Assembly (NCBI RefSeq): GCF_016841685.1
Contig: NZ_JAENYR010000001.1
Coordinates: 50,661 to 114,660, forward strand
DNA from: Thiohalomonas denitrificans
GTDB lineage: Bacteria; Pseudomonadota; Gammaproteobacteria; Thiohalomonadales; Thiohalomonadaceae
DNA: 64,000 nucleotides
Direction: 5' to 3'
This document shows positions 28,883 through 37,316 of this stretch, piece by piece. Under the pieces are notes generated by a model. That model made no database searches. It had not been told where the DNA came from and saw only the letters and a list, made by a program, of their open reading frames with translations. The translations under genes were made by a program, and so were the position numbers. Within the stretch, counting starts at the first letter, position 1; every line of letters starts with the position of its first letter.

Positions 28883-30016
28883 TTAAGAGGCCAGCGCCCG
28901 GCTCTTCTCGTCAATGAGCTCCATCAGGGCATCGAATGGATCGACGAACTTGCGAATGCCTTCGTCCAGCAGCTGGTGGGTAACGGCGTCGAAGTCGATG
29001 CCCAGTTTTTCGAGCTCCTTCAGGACCTGTTCAGCCTCTTCCCTATCGCTTTCGATCCTGTTTTCAACACGTCCGTGGTCGGCGAAGGCTGCAATCGTCT
29101 CGTTGGGCATGGTGTTGATGGTGTATGGCCCGATCAGCGGCTCTACGTACATGACATCGCTATAGTGCGGGTTCTTGGTGCTGGTGCTGGCCCAGAGCAT
29201 TTTCTGGGGATGAGCACCTTTTTGGGCCAGCGCCTGCCAGCGCCCGGTTTCCAGTAGTGACTGAAACCGGCGGTAAGCCAGCTTGGCGTTGGCGATGGCG
29301 GTCCTGCCCAGCAGGTCGACAGGACGTGGATCGGCGGTTTGGCCAGGCACCTCCGGATCGATGAGGGATTCGAGCTGCTTGTCGACCAGGGTATCGATCC
29401 GGCTCAGGAAGAAACTGGCCACTGAATTGACATCATGAACAGAGCGGCCCGCTTCCATACGTCGCTCGAGGGCCCGCAAGTACGTCTCGGCTACCTTTTC
29501 ATAGGTGCTAATCGAAAACAGCAGGGTGACATTGATGTCGATGCCCTCGAACAGGAGTTCCTCTATGGCGCCGAGCCCCGCTTGCGTACCCGGGATCTTG
29601 ATCATCAGGTTGGGTCGATCCACGGTAGCATGGAGTCGGCGTGCGTCTTCGATGGAAGCCCGGGTTTCATTAGCCAGATGCGGTGAAACCTCGAGGCTCA
29701 CAAACCCTTCGCGTTCACTGCTGCGATCGTAAACCGGACGCAAAATGTCGCAGGCGTCGCGAATGTCCCGTGTGACCACACGCTCATAGATCTCGCTGGT
29801 CGAAAACCCGGAGCGGGCCAGATCCCGGATTTGGTCGTCGTAGCCTCCTTCATGCCCACTGATCGCCTTATGGAATATCGCCGGATTTGACGTGACCCCC
29901 CGCAGTCCATCCTCACGCACCCGCCGTTCCAGTTGGCCAGTATTGATCATGGCGCGGGTCAGGTTATCGAGCCAATAGCTCTGCCCGTAGTCGTGCAGTT
30001 GCCGTAGCGGATTCAT
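28883..30016 (-). CDS. tal: transaldolase
   Basis: Transfers a dihydroxyacetone unit between fructose-6-P and erythrose-4-P in the non-oxidative pentose phosphate pathway. 377 aa, the length of the longer bacterial class seen in actinobacteria, cyanobacteria and sulfur bacteria, rather than the 317 aa of TalB. Signatures are GVTSNPAIF near residue 40, the Schiff-base Lys in LMIKIPGT, NVTLLFS and VASFFLSRID. Separated from the aldolase gene by a family 1 element but in the same orientation. It fits a sugar-phosphate block with the aldolase, acetate kinase and glgC. Confidence 0.95.
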   Translation of the reverse strand: MNPLRQLHDYGQSYWLDNLTRAMINTGQLERRVREDGLRGVTSNPAIFHKAISGHEGGYDDQIRDLARSGFSTSEIYERVVTRDIRDACDILRPVYDRSSEREGFVSLEVSPHLANETRASIEDARRLHATVDRPNLMIKIPGTQAGLGAIEELLFEGIDINVTLLFSISTYEKVAETYLRALERRMEAGRSVHDVNSVASFFLSRIDTLVDKQLESLIDPEVPGQTADPRPVDLLGRTAIANAKLAYRRFQSLLETGRWQALAQKGAHPQKMLWASTSTKNPHYSDVMYVEPLIGPYTINTMPNETIAAFADHGRVENRIESDREEAEQVLKELEKLGIDFDAVTHQLLDEGIRKFVDPFDALMELIDEKSRALAS

Positions 30017-30122
30017 AAGGGCGTTCTCCTTAGGTACCTGAACAGATGAAATTCAACCCCGATCGTTCGGGTCGGCCGGACCCGGGTGCCGGGAAAACCA
30101 CCCACAGCAGAGGCGCGGAGTA

Positions 30123-30162
30123 CGCAGAGGAAGGATCCATCAGTTGATTCTCTTCCTCTGCG
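30123..30162. repeat. inverted repeat of the CAGAGGAAG type
   Basis: CGCAGAGGAAG (30123-30133) and CTTCCTCTGCG (30152-30162) are perfect 11-bp arms around an 18-base loop. They sit beside the family 1 element upstream of the transaldolase gene. They resemble the CACCGCAGAGACGC-type words at 43605 and 53233. Confidence 0.5.
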
Positions 30163-30215
30163 CTCATGTAGTGAAAGTCAATGTGCTCATTTCCACTCTC
30201 TCCACGCCATTGCAG

Positions 30216-30472
30216 CAGGGTAAACGCATACTCCTTTTTGATGCCGGCGAGCGAACTAAGTCCGTGATAGCAGGTACGCTGTGAATACGACCTACAGGGA
30301 TGTAGGAAGTGAAATGCAGGAGCAATCATCTTTCATCCGTGTACGCTCGAGGGCAGCATCCCTCGACAAGTGTGCTCCTGCATTGTCTAACACCGCCATC
30401 CCTGGCGGCGTGCTGCCGACGACCTGCTATCAAGGGCTTACACCGCTCGCTTCAAAGTATGCGGTTGCCCTG
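30216..30472 (-). mobile_element. MITE family 1, copy B (257 bp)
   Basis: The ends are CAGGGTAAACGCATACT and AGTATGCGGTTGCCCTG. The inner arms TGATAGCAGGT and ACCTGCTATCA lie about 45 bases further in. A perfect 10-bp duplication, GCCATTGCAG, flanks the element (30206-30215 and 30473-30482), so both borders are exact. Orientation is opposite to copies A and C. The interior holds no protein frame. It separates the aldolase gene from the transaldolase gene. Confidence 0.93.
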
Positions 30473-30497
30473 GCCATTGCAGTGAATCGTCCGCGGG

Positions 30498-31517
30498 TCA
30501 GGCATCCATGGCTGGATCGTATTCGCCGCGTGAGGCATCCGCGGCCAGTCGGGCCCGGTCATAGAATGCCTGTTGCGCATCTGCGACGGTATCCGGCCGA
30601 CCGCCCCAGGATGCCATGGCCGGTTCTTGAAGCGCGCGGGCGAATGAAAAGCTCAATGCCCACGGCTGACCGGTGAAATCCCGGTTCATGGCATTGAGAT
30701 TGGCTGTCGCCTGAGCCGGGGTCTGGCCACCGGAAAGAAAGTTGATACTTTGTACTGCCGCCGGGACTGTTCGCCGCAGAACCTTTATGGTCCATTCAGC
30801 CACCTCGTGCGGCTCGGCCTGCCGGGTGCTTGATTTGCCCGGCAAGACCATGCTCGGCTTGAGGAGCATCAATTCCAGACCAACCCGGTGTCGCTGCAGC
30901 GCATGGAATACCTCGTGCAGGACCGCTTCGCTGACCTCGGCACAGCGTTCGATGTCGTGGTCGCCATCAAGCAATACCTCGGGCTCGACGATGGGCACAA
31001 TGCCTTCGGCCTGACATACCGCAGCGTAGCGGGCCAGCACTTCGGCATTGGCTTCGATGCCAAGTGCGGTCGGATTCTGCGGCGTGATGCCGTACACCTC
31101 GCGCCACTTGGCAAATCGTGCGCCTTGCTGCTTGTAACCGACCAGCCGCTCTCTCAGCCCATCCAGGCCCTGGGTGATTTTGTCGCCCTCTGCACCGGGC
31201 AACCCGGTGGTGCCTTTGTCCACCTTGATACCCGGAACAATCCCCTGTTTGATGGCCACTTCGGGAAGTGGACGCCCGGAGCCGTCCGTCTGTCCGAGTG
31301 TCTCTTCAAAAAGAATAACGCCGGAAATGTAGTCACCCACGCCGGCGGTGGTCAGGAGCAGGGAGCGGTAGGCCCGCCGTGTCTCCTCTGTGGACTCAAT
31401 CCCCGCAGCCTTGAAACGCTTGGTGATCGTGGGGGTGCTCTCATCGGCCGCAAGGATACCCTTTCCGGGACGTACCAAAGCGGCCATGGTCTGGTGAAGT
31501 TCTTCTGCGGAGGTCAT
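30498..31517 (-). CDS. fructose-bisphosphate aldolase, class I (eukaryotic type)
   Basis: 339 aa. Cleaves or forms fructose-1,6-bisphosphate (and perhaps sedoheptulose-1,7-bisphosphate) by a Schiff base. Visible signatures are GKGILAADEST near the N-terminus, GDYISGVILFEETL, KVDKGTTGLPG, VEPEVLLDGDHDIE, the Schiff-base Lys in LMLLKPSMVLPGK, and NFLSGGQTP. This metal-independent type is common in cyanobacteria and several autotrophic proteobacteria. It lies upstream of the transaldolase in the same direction. A Calvin-cycle or glycolytic role cannot be separated from sequence alone. Confidence 0.95.
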   Translation of the reverse strand: MTSAEELHQTMAALVRPGKGILAADESTPTITKRFKAAGIESTEETRRAYRSLLLTTAGVGDYISGVILFEETLGQTDGSGRPLPEVAIKQGIVPGIKVDKGTTGLPGAEGDKITQGLDGLRERLVGYKQQGARFAKWREVYGITPQNPTALGIEANAEVLARYAAVCQAEGIVPIVEPEVLLDGDHDIERCAEVSEAVLHEVFHALQRHRVGLELMLLKPSMVLPGKSSTRQAEPHEVAEWTIKVLRRTVPAAVQSINFLSGGQTPAQATANLNAMNRDFTGQPWALSFSFARALQEPAMASWGGRPDTVADAQQAFYDRARLAADASRGEYDPAMDA

Positions 31518-31655
31518 GACGGATATCTCCCTGAACAGGCGTTTATGGAAAAAGCTAGCTGCCGGCCGAGACTACCTCAATGAATCTTTAGAAGCTGCGC
31601 AAGCGCACCCGGCCGGCAGAACTGCCGGTCGGGGCATCCGGGCCGGGTACTCGGG

Positions 31656-32435
31656 TTATTCAGGCTGTTCCGGAGGGGACTCGTCACCGGTTATTCCGGT
31701 GTCCTCGCCCATACCTGAATCCATGCCGGTATCCGATTCCTGTCGAGTTTCCGGATTGGCTGCTTCCCATCCGGCTTCGAAGGCACTGAATTCGGCTTCG
31801 TTGATTTGGTCATCCGAGTCAACGTCCACGTTCTGCCAGGCGTTGACAAGATCGGCCTGTTCCTGGGCCTCCTCACGGCTGATGTAGCCGTCACCATCCT
31901 GGTCGATCTCTTCAAATGATGCAATTTCGGCACCCGGGGAGGGCCCTTCACCGCTCACCTCGGCGAGTCGCTGGTTGTCATTGACGGATTCATAGTCATC
32001 CGCGTTATAGGCGGTACGCTGATCAAGGTCCTCCTCGGTCATTTGGGTCGCGGTAACGATTTCACCGTCGCGCAGCTGGAGGTCTTCCACCGGATAGGTG
32101 ACCCTGTTTTGGCCGACTCCGAGCATTCCGCCAACCGCGACCACTGCGTGCAGGCTTTGGTCCTCAGTACTTTGGACGATATCGCTGATTTCACCGAGGT
32201 TGGTTCCATCGGGGCTAGCCAGCGGTTTGCCTTTGAGTTCGCTGACCTGCATTTGCATCAGGGCATCGGCTTGCCCGCCTGCCGCCTGCTGATCGCTTTC
32301 CATCGGGGCAGCCGGTTGCATGCCGGTTTCGGAGGGGCTTTCGGTATCCGTTTCCGCGGCAAGAACCGAACCGGATGCGGCCACGGAAATTCCCATAATC
32401 GTCCCGATGATTAGTGAAAGGTGTTTCTTTTCCAT
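31656..32435 (-). CDS. exported PRC-barrel protein with two EF-hand loops
   Basis: The start at 32435 has a GGAGG ribosome site 7 bases upstream. An ATG at 32453 lies before that site. The 259-aa product has a signal peptide (MEKKHLSLIIGTIMGISVAA, cleavage after SVLA). A PRC-barrel domain covers about residues 62-130 (KPLASPDGTNLGEISDIV, TYPVEDLQL). Two canonical calcium loops follow: DQDGDGYISREE (178-189) and DVDSDDQINEAE (204-215). The tail is acidic, Gly/Glu/Pro-rich. A calcium-sensing envelope protein is the natural reading. The partner is unknown. Same direction as ackA, 85 bases downstream of it. Confidence 0.85.
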   Translation of the reverse strand: MEKKHLSLIIGTIMGISVAASGSVLAAETDTESPSETGMQPAAPMESDQQAAGGQADALMQMQVSELKGKPLASPDGTNLGEISDIVQSTEDQSLHAVVAVGGMLGVGQNRVTYPVEDLQLRDGEIVTATQMTEEDLDQRTAYNADDYESVNDNQRLAEVSGEGPSPGAEIASFEEIDQDGDGYISREEAQEQADLVNAWQNVDVDSDDQINEAEFSAFEAGWEAANPETRQESDTGMDSGMGEDTGITGDESPPEQPE

Positions 32436-32520
32436 ACAGAGCCTCCTGTCCATGTGTTGTTCGCTCTTTATGAGTAATAGTGAATGGAACGCGCTGTGAC
32501 TACGGGCATTTCCGTTACGT

Positions 32521-33615
32521 TTACCGGGTTGCGGCCAGTGCCTCCACCTCTCGGGCGATTACCAGGGCCTCGTCGACCGGCAGAACCCACACGCCAATCG
32601 GACTCCGTGTTGTGGAGATTTGAACCGGGGAGTCCGAGTGGGTGTCGTTTCGATTGGTGTCGAGATGGATCCCGAACGGCTCCAGTCCCTCCAGTATGCG
32701 GCTTCGAACCCATGCTGCGTTTTCACCCACTCCACCACCAAACACTATTCCGTCCGCGCCGCCCAATGCAGCGAGGTAGGCCCCGACGTACTTTTTGGCC
32801 CGATAGCAGTAAGCGGAAACCGCCTCTCGGGCGAGGACGGAAGGGTGGCTCAGCAGTTCCTTCATGTCAGCAGTGCGGCCTCCCGAAAGGCCCAAAAGCC
32901 CCGACTCCCGGTTCAGTATTTTTTCAACCGTATCGATATCCGCGGCGCCATCACCCAGCTTACGTACCAAAAACAGGATAATCCCCGGATCGAGATCGCC
33001 GCTTCGCGTCGCCATGATTAATCCTTCTAGCGGTGAGAAACCCATCGAAGTGTCAATCGGGCGTCCCTGATCGATGGCGGCCGCAGAAGCCCCGCCTCCG
33101 AGCTGGAGCGATATCAGACGACCGCCACGCTCGAGCTCGGGATGAATTTCGCACCACGACTGCCACATCGCCTGGTGAGCAATGCCCTGAAACCCGTAAC
33201 GCCGAATCCCGTAACGCTCGCTGAGATCGCGAGGGAGGGCATAGTGCGCCGCTACCGGGGGCAGGTCTGCAAAAAATCCGGTATCAAATACTGCTGCCCC
33301 CGGAACGGATTTCCAAAGCCTTCGAGAGGCGGCGATCCAGCGGCTGGCGAACGGGTTATGCAGAGGCGCAAGTTTGGATAGCCGGTCGATCTGAGCGGCG
33401 ATGGAGTCGTTGATGAAGACCGTTTCCGACAGGTCGGCTCCGCCATGAACCACTCGATGCGCCACAACTTCCGGGATTTGGCTGTCGCAAAAGGCGCGCA
33501 GAGTTCTATCAGCGGGAGCATCGGCGGGGAACTTCTCTTCAAGCACTCGCTGGTGATTTGTGAAGCGAGTCAGCTTTACCGAAGTGCTTCCGGCATTGAT
33601 CACGAGAATGTCCAT
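32521..33615 (-). CDS. ackA: acetate/propionate kinase family protein, divergent
   Basis: 364 aa, about 30-40 shorter than most acetate kinases. Family features are LVINAGSTSVKL, HRVVHGG, APLHNP, FDTGFF, DTSMGFSPLEGLIMATRSGD and FGGGVGENA. The active-site region differs: the usual HLGNG block reads QLGGG here, and the usual YGxHGTSH reads YGFQGIAH, keeping only the second His. The reaction would be acetyl-phosphate plus ADP to acetate plus ATP, perhaps paired with phosphoketolase. No pta or phosphoketolase gene is in the window. The altered residues leave substrate specificity open. Confidence 0.85.
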   Translation of the reverse strand: MDILVINAGSTSVKLTRFTNHQRVLEEKFPADAPADRTLRAFCDSQIPEVVAHRVVHGGADLSETVFINDSIAAQIDRLSKLAPLHNPFASRWIAASRRLWKSVPGAAVFDTGFFADLPPVAAHYALPRDLSERYGIRRYGFQGIAHQAMWQSWCEIHPELERGGRLISLQLGGGASAAAIDQGRPIDTSMGFSPLEGLIMATRSGDLDPGIILFLVRKLGDGAADIDTVEKILNRESGLLGLSGGRTADMKELLSHPSVLAREAVSAYCYRAKKYVGAYLAALGGADGIVFGGGVGENAAWVRSRILEGLEPFGIHLDTNRNDTHSDSPVQISTTRSPIGVWVLPVDEALVIAREVEALAATR

Positions 33616-33730
33616 AAGCTCGACTCCGAGAATTGTGAGGGTTACTTCCAGTGTAAGCTTCGACAGATCGGCTGAAGGGGCGTTGACACCCGAAGCCCCA
33701 AGTCTATCTTGCTCGGTAGAGGAGTTGCCT

Positions 33731-34054
33731 ATGTGGGATGATCGGGAAAGCCGCCGAATGGGAGCTGATGCTGAGCTGCTCCTCTACCGGCAAGGTGTGC
33801 CGGCCGGAAGTGGCAAGGTCAGGAACGTCAGCCTCGACGGTCTGTTTTTACAGACCAACACCCCCAATCTTGACCGGGATGACCATGTCGAACTGGAGTA
33901 CCGGAGCCTTGGCGGAAAACGGACCTATCGTTTTGAGGCTCTGGTCGTACACCGAAGCGACGATGGCATAGGTTTGTTTGTGGAACGCGATGATAAACGG
34001 GTGGCCGACGGCATTCGGGTCCTGATGGGAATTCATAAGCGTATCCATCATTGA
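33731..34054 (+). CDS. PilZ-domain-like protein (107 aa)
   Basis: ATG at 33731 after GAGGAG. Residues 4-9 (DRESRR) and the downstream NVSLDGLFLQT resemble the RxxxR and (D/N)xSxxG motifs of c-di-GMP-binding PilZ domains. The end VDERDD-type residues (FVERDDKRVADGI) also fit. The third position of the second motif (S-L-D-G) matches well. A single-domain PilZ protein would act as a c-di-GMP receptor. It precedes glgC by 32 bases in the same direction, so the two may be cotranscribed, linking second messenger to storage. That link is inference. Confidence 0.75.
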   Translation: MWDDRESRRMGADAELLLYRQGVPAGSGKVRNVSLDGLFLQTNTPNLDRDDHVELEYRSLGGKRTYRFEALVVHRSDDGIGLFVERDDKRVADGIRVLMGIHKRIHH

Positions 34055-34086
34055 AACGACGAAAGGCGTGAGTCACAGGAGGTGGC

Positions 34087-35316
34087 ATGAGCACGACGGC
34101 CAAGGTTCTGGCCATCGTTCTCGCCGGCGGGGAGGGTACACGCCTAAGTCCGCTGACGCAGGAACGATCGAAGCCATCGGTCCCCTTTGGCGGACGCTAC
34201 CGAATCGTTGATTTTGTTCTCAGTAATTTCATCAATTCACACATCTACTCCATCTACCTCCTGGTGCAGTACAAGTCCCAGTCGCTGATAGAACATGTGC
34301 GTAAGGGTTGGGGGTTATCACCGCAGATTACCGGTCACTTCGTGACCATCGTCCCGCCGCAGATGCGTGGTGGTGCCGATTGGTTCCAGGGCACCTCGGA
34401 TGCGGTGTACCAGAACCTCAATCTGATCCACAAGCACCGTCCCGATCTGGTTGCGGTGTTTGGTGCCGATCACATCTACCGAATGGATCTGCGGCCGATG
34501 GTTCATTTTCACCAGGAAATGTGCGCCGATGTGAGCGTCGCCGCATTGCCGGTACCCCTCACCGAGGTGAGTGCCTTTGGAATCATCGAAACGGACGAGA
34601 AGAGCCGGATTAGCAGGTTTCAGGAAAAGCCCAAGACCGCCAGGCCCATGCCCGGCGATAAAAACCGTGCATTCGCGTCCATGGGTAACTATCTCTTCAG
34701 TCGTGATGCCCTCGTGCAGGCCCTCGAGGAGGCACACAGGAGGGGGGAAAAAGACTTTGGAAGAGATGTTATTCCGCGTCTGCTCGGCGATAAAAAGGTC
34801 TATGCATATGACTTTTCCAGCAATCGGGTTCCCGGCGTCAAGGAGTACGAAGAGCGCGCTTATTGGCGAGACGTGGGGAGCATACGCGCCTACTGGCACG
34901 CCCATCAGGATCTGTTGGGTTCGCAACCGCGATTCGATCTCTTCAATCCGTTCTGGCCCATCCGCTCCAGCCATTACGACGGGCCTACCGCCAGGATCAT
35001 CAAGGGCCGAGTGGAAGACAGTAGCATTGGTGCAGGAGCCATTGTTTATGGTGGAAGTATCAAAAACAGCATTGTGCGTCGGGAAGTGGTCATCGAGGAT
35101 GATGTCGAACTGGAGGGTTGCATCATTATGGATTATGTGATGATTAAAAGGGGTAGCCGTCTTAGAAACGTGATCGTCGATCGCTACAACATCATTGATG
35201 AAAACACTCGAATCGGGTTTGATAGGAAGGCCGATGAGGCCAATTATTACATCGATCAAGCCTCCGATCTGGTCGTCGTCTCGAAAGGGCGGAGGCACCT
35301 GGATCCCGTCTACTAA
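34087..35316 (+). CDS. glgC: glucose-1-phosphate adenylyltransferase
   Basis: Makes ADP-glucose from glucose-1-P and ATP, the committed step of bacterial glycogen synthesis. 409 aa. N-terminal nucleotidyltransferase signature VLAGGEGTRLSPLT, then KPSVPFGGRYRIVDF, GTSDAVYQN, FGADHIYRMD, FQEKP (glucose-1-P contact), and a C-terminal left-handed beta-helix from about residue 300. AGGAGGTGGC precedes the ATG. The stop TAA shares its last base with the start of a family 2 repeat. glgA is not adjacent. Confidence 0.95.
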   Translation: MSTTAKVLAIVLAGGEGTRLSPLTQERSKPSVPFGGRYRIVDFVLSNFINSHIYSIYLLVQYKSQSLIEHVRKGWGLSPQITGHFVTIVPPQMRGGADWFQGTSDAVYQNLNLIHKHRPDLVAVFGADHIYRMDLRPMVHFHQEMCADVSVAALPVPLTEVSAFGIIETDEKSRISRFQEKPKTARPMPGDKNRAFASMGNYLFSRDALVQALEEAHRRGEKDFGRDVIPRLLGDKKVYAYDFSSNRVPGVKEYEERAYWRDVGSIRAYWHAHQDLLGSQPRFDLFNPFWPIRSSHYDGPTARIIKGRVEDSSIGAGAIVYGGSIKNSIVRREVVIEDDVELEGCIIMDYVMIKRGSRLRNVIVDRYNIIDENTRIGFDRKADEANYYIDQASDLVVVSKGRRHLDPVY

Positions 35317-35485
35317 GCCTGTCGGAGAATAGACTGACCTGCTCGGATCGAGCTCCTCAGAATACGTTCCAGACATTCTCTACTGGCGGTGCTTTGCTCT
35401 AACTCCTCCATCCATGGAGTCGTGCGGCCAAGCCCTGAATTGGCCGGATTTCTCGCTCATTTTCGTTAAATTAGGACACTAGTCC
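35316..35485 (+). mobile_element. MITE family 2, right-truncated copy
   Basis: Starts AGCCTGTCGGAGAATAG directly at the glgC stop codon and keeps the internal blocks CATGGAGTCGTGCGGCCAAG and CTCATTTTCGTTAAAT seen at 8816-9031. The right inverted end is missing: similarity stops near 35485. The interior is about 30 bases longer than in the complete copy. Confidence 0.65.
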
Positions 35486-35526
35486 CACACTCCGGTCGAT
35501 ACACAATGCGCAACCCTCTATATAGG

Positions 35527-35640
35527 TTGGGCTTTAGCCCGAGACGGCGTCGGCCGGAAGGTCGAACTACAGACGGTGATCGGGTAGTTGGAAGGTATGG
35601 TCGAGCTTCAGCCGATCATGCCGTCGGGTTGAAACCGACC
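35527..35640. repeat. cluster of REP-like palindromes
   Basis: Three units in one direction of reading: TTGGGCTTTAGCCCGA (35527-35542), GGTCGAGCTTCAGCCGATC (35599-35617) and GTCGGGTTGAAACCGACC (35623-35640). All have the form of REP sequences and resemble the unit at 8799. They lie in the 508-base gap between glgC and modA. The rest of that gap (35641-35824) shows no gene or ModE-type site that I can recognise. Confidence 0.5.
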
Positions 35641-35824
35641 TACAGGACCACTCGGTGATTCACATAGGCTTCCGGTCAAGCTTTGCTGACTTACCGGTAG
35701 ACCATGATCTCTTGCCGGTATTCCGGTTTTTTTCCGCCCCGAAGCTGAAAATGGCACAATAGGGTGCAATGGCCATACAGCCTGGCCCTTAACCCGGTCT
35801 TCAGTTCCTATCCCCTATCCTAAT

Positions 35825-36634
35825 ATGAATGCAAAAGCTCTGAGAGAAACCGGAAAGAAAGCCAAACTCTGTTGGTTTGGCATTGCTTTACTCTGTGCCG
35901 TCTTCGGCACTGCCCGAGCGGGCGAGGTCTCGGTAGCGGTAGCTGCCAACTTTACCGGTGCCTCCCGGATCATCGCCGCAGAGTTTGAGGCTGCCACCGG
36001 GCATCGGGTGAAAGCCAGTTTCGGCTCCACCGGCAAGCTTTATGCACAAATTGTCAACGGTGCCCCTTTTGAAGTCTTTCTCGCCGCCGATAGTGTCCGC
36101 CCGGCGCGCCTGGAAAAGGAGGGGGTGGCCGTCAAAGGGAGTCGTTTCACCTACGCGGGGGGGAGACTGGTCCTGTGGAGTCCTGATGAAGACAGGGTGG
36201 ACCCTCGGGGAAATGTTCTCGGATCCAGCGATTTCCGTAAACTGGCGCTAGCCAACCCGGCAACGGCACCCTATGGGCTGGCTGCCCGGCAGGTGCTTGA
36301 AAATCTGGACCTCTGGGAAGGACTTCGAAGTAAGGTTGTTCGCGGCGACAGCATCGCCCAGACGTTCCAGTTTGTGGCCACGCGAAATGCCCAGTTGGGC
36401 TTTGTCGCCCGATCTCAGGTGTTGGCACTGCCCGAGGCGGAGAGGGGTTCCTGGTGGGATATCGGCCCGGAACTCTACCAGCCCATCCGACAGCAGGCGG
36501 TTCTTCTCGAACGCGGTAAAAGTGACCCGGCGGTTCAAGCCTTTATTGCTTACATCAAGAGCGACGAAGTCCGCAAAATCATTGAGGGCCTGGGCTACGA
36601 TAGTGCGCGGCCCTTGCGCAGTTTTTCAGATTAG
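35825..36634 (+). CDS. modA: molybdate ABC transporter, periplasmic binding protein
   Basis: 269 aa with a signal peptide (basic start, hydrophobic WFGIALLCAVFGTA, cleavage near ARAG). The mature part begins EVSVAVAANFTGASRI, the classical ModA start with the Ser/Thr that contacts oxyanion, followed by FGSTGKLYAQI and FEVFLAADS. It binds molybdate or tungstate and feeds the ModBC transporter. Followed by modB after 7 bases. No clear ModE operator or Moco riboswitch is visible upstream. Confidence 0.95.
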   Translation: MNAKALRETGKKAKLCWFGIALLCAVFGTARAGEVSVAVAANFTGASRIIAAEFEAATGHRVKASFGSTGKLYAQIVNGAPFEVFLAADSVRPARLEKEGVAVKGSRFTYAGGRLVLWSPDEDRVDPRGNVLGSSDFRKLALANPATAPYGLAARQVLENLDLWEGLRSKVVRGDSIAQTFQFVATRNAQLGFVARSQVLALPEAERGSWWDIGPELYQPIRQQAVLLERGKSDPAVQAFIAYIKSDEVRKIIEGLGYDSARPLRSFSD

Positions 36635-36641
36635 GTAAAAG

Positions 36642-37316
36642 GTGGATTTCGACTGGACCCCTGTTTGGCTGACGTTGCAGTTGGCTTCGGCGACGACGCT
36701 GATTCTATTAGTCGTGGGAACGCCTATTGCCTGGTGGTTGGCGCGGACCGGCTCCTGGTTGAAACAGCCGATTGGGGCCGTGGTAGCACTGCCGCTGGTG
36801 CTGCCGCCGACGGTATTGGGCTTCTATTTATTGTTATTGCTGGGGCCTGATGGACCGGTGGGGGAGTTGACCCGGGCCCTGGGCCTGGGAACGCTGCCGT
36901 TTACCTTTGCGGGGCTGGTAGTGGCCTCGGTGTTCTATTCACTGCCGTTTGTGGTACAGCCGCTGCAAAATGCCTTCGAAGCGCTGGGTGAGCGACCGCT
37001 GGAAGTCGCTGCCACCCTGCGAGCCTCGCCGTGGGATCGTTTCATGACGGTGGCCGTGCCGTTGGCCCGCCCCGGTTTTCTGACCGCGGCGGTGCTGGGG
37101 TTTGCCCATACGGTCGGGGAGTTCGGGGTGGTGTTGATGATTGGCGGCAATATACCGGGTGAGACCAGAGTCCTGTCGGTTGCCATTTACGACCACGTGG
37201 AGATGCTCGAATACGGCAAGGCGCACGCTCTGTCGGCCGGCATGGTCGGTTTTGCTTTCGTGGTCCTCTACCTGCTGTATCTTGCCAACCAGCGGCTTGG
37301 GAGACGGCGCTCGTGA
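36642..37316 (+). CDS. modB: molybdate ABC transporter permease
   Basis: GTG start at 36642 after AAAGGTG. 224 aa with about five to six transmembrane segments and the permease coupling loop [16 protein letters not shown] (about residues 113-128). The end overlaps the modC GTG by 4 bases, so the genes are translationally coupled. It forms a homodimeric channel for molybdate with ModC. Confidence 0.95.
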   Translation: MDFDWTPVWLTLQLASATTLILLVVGTPIAWWLARTGSWLKQPIGAVVALPLVLPPTVLGFYLLLLLGPDGPVGELTRALGLGTLPFTFAGLVVASVFYSLPFVVQPLQNAFEALGERPLEVAATLRASPWDRFMTVAVPLARPGFLTAAVLGFAHTVGEFGVVLMIGGNIPGETRVLSVAIYDHVEMLEYGKAHALSAGMVGFAFVVLYLLYLANQRLGRRRS

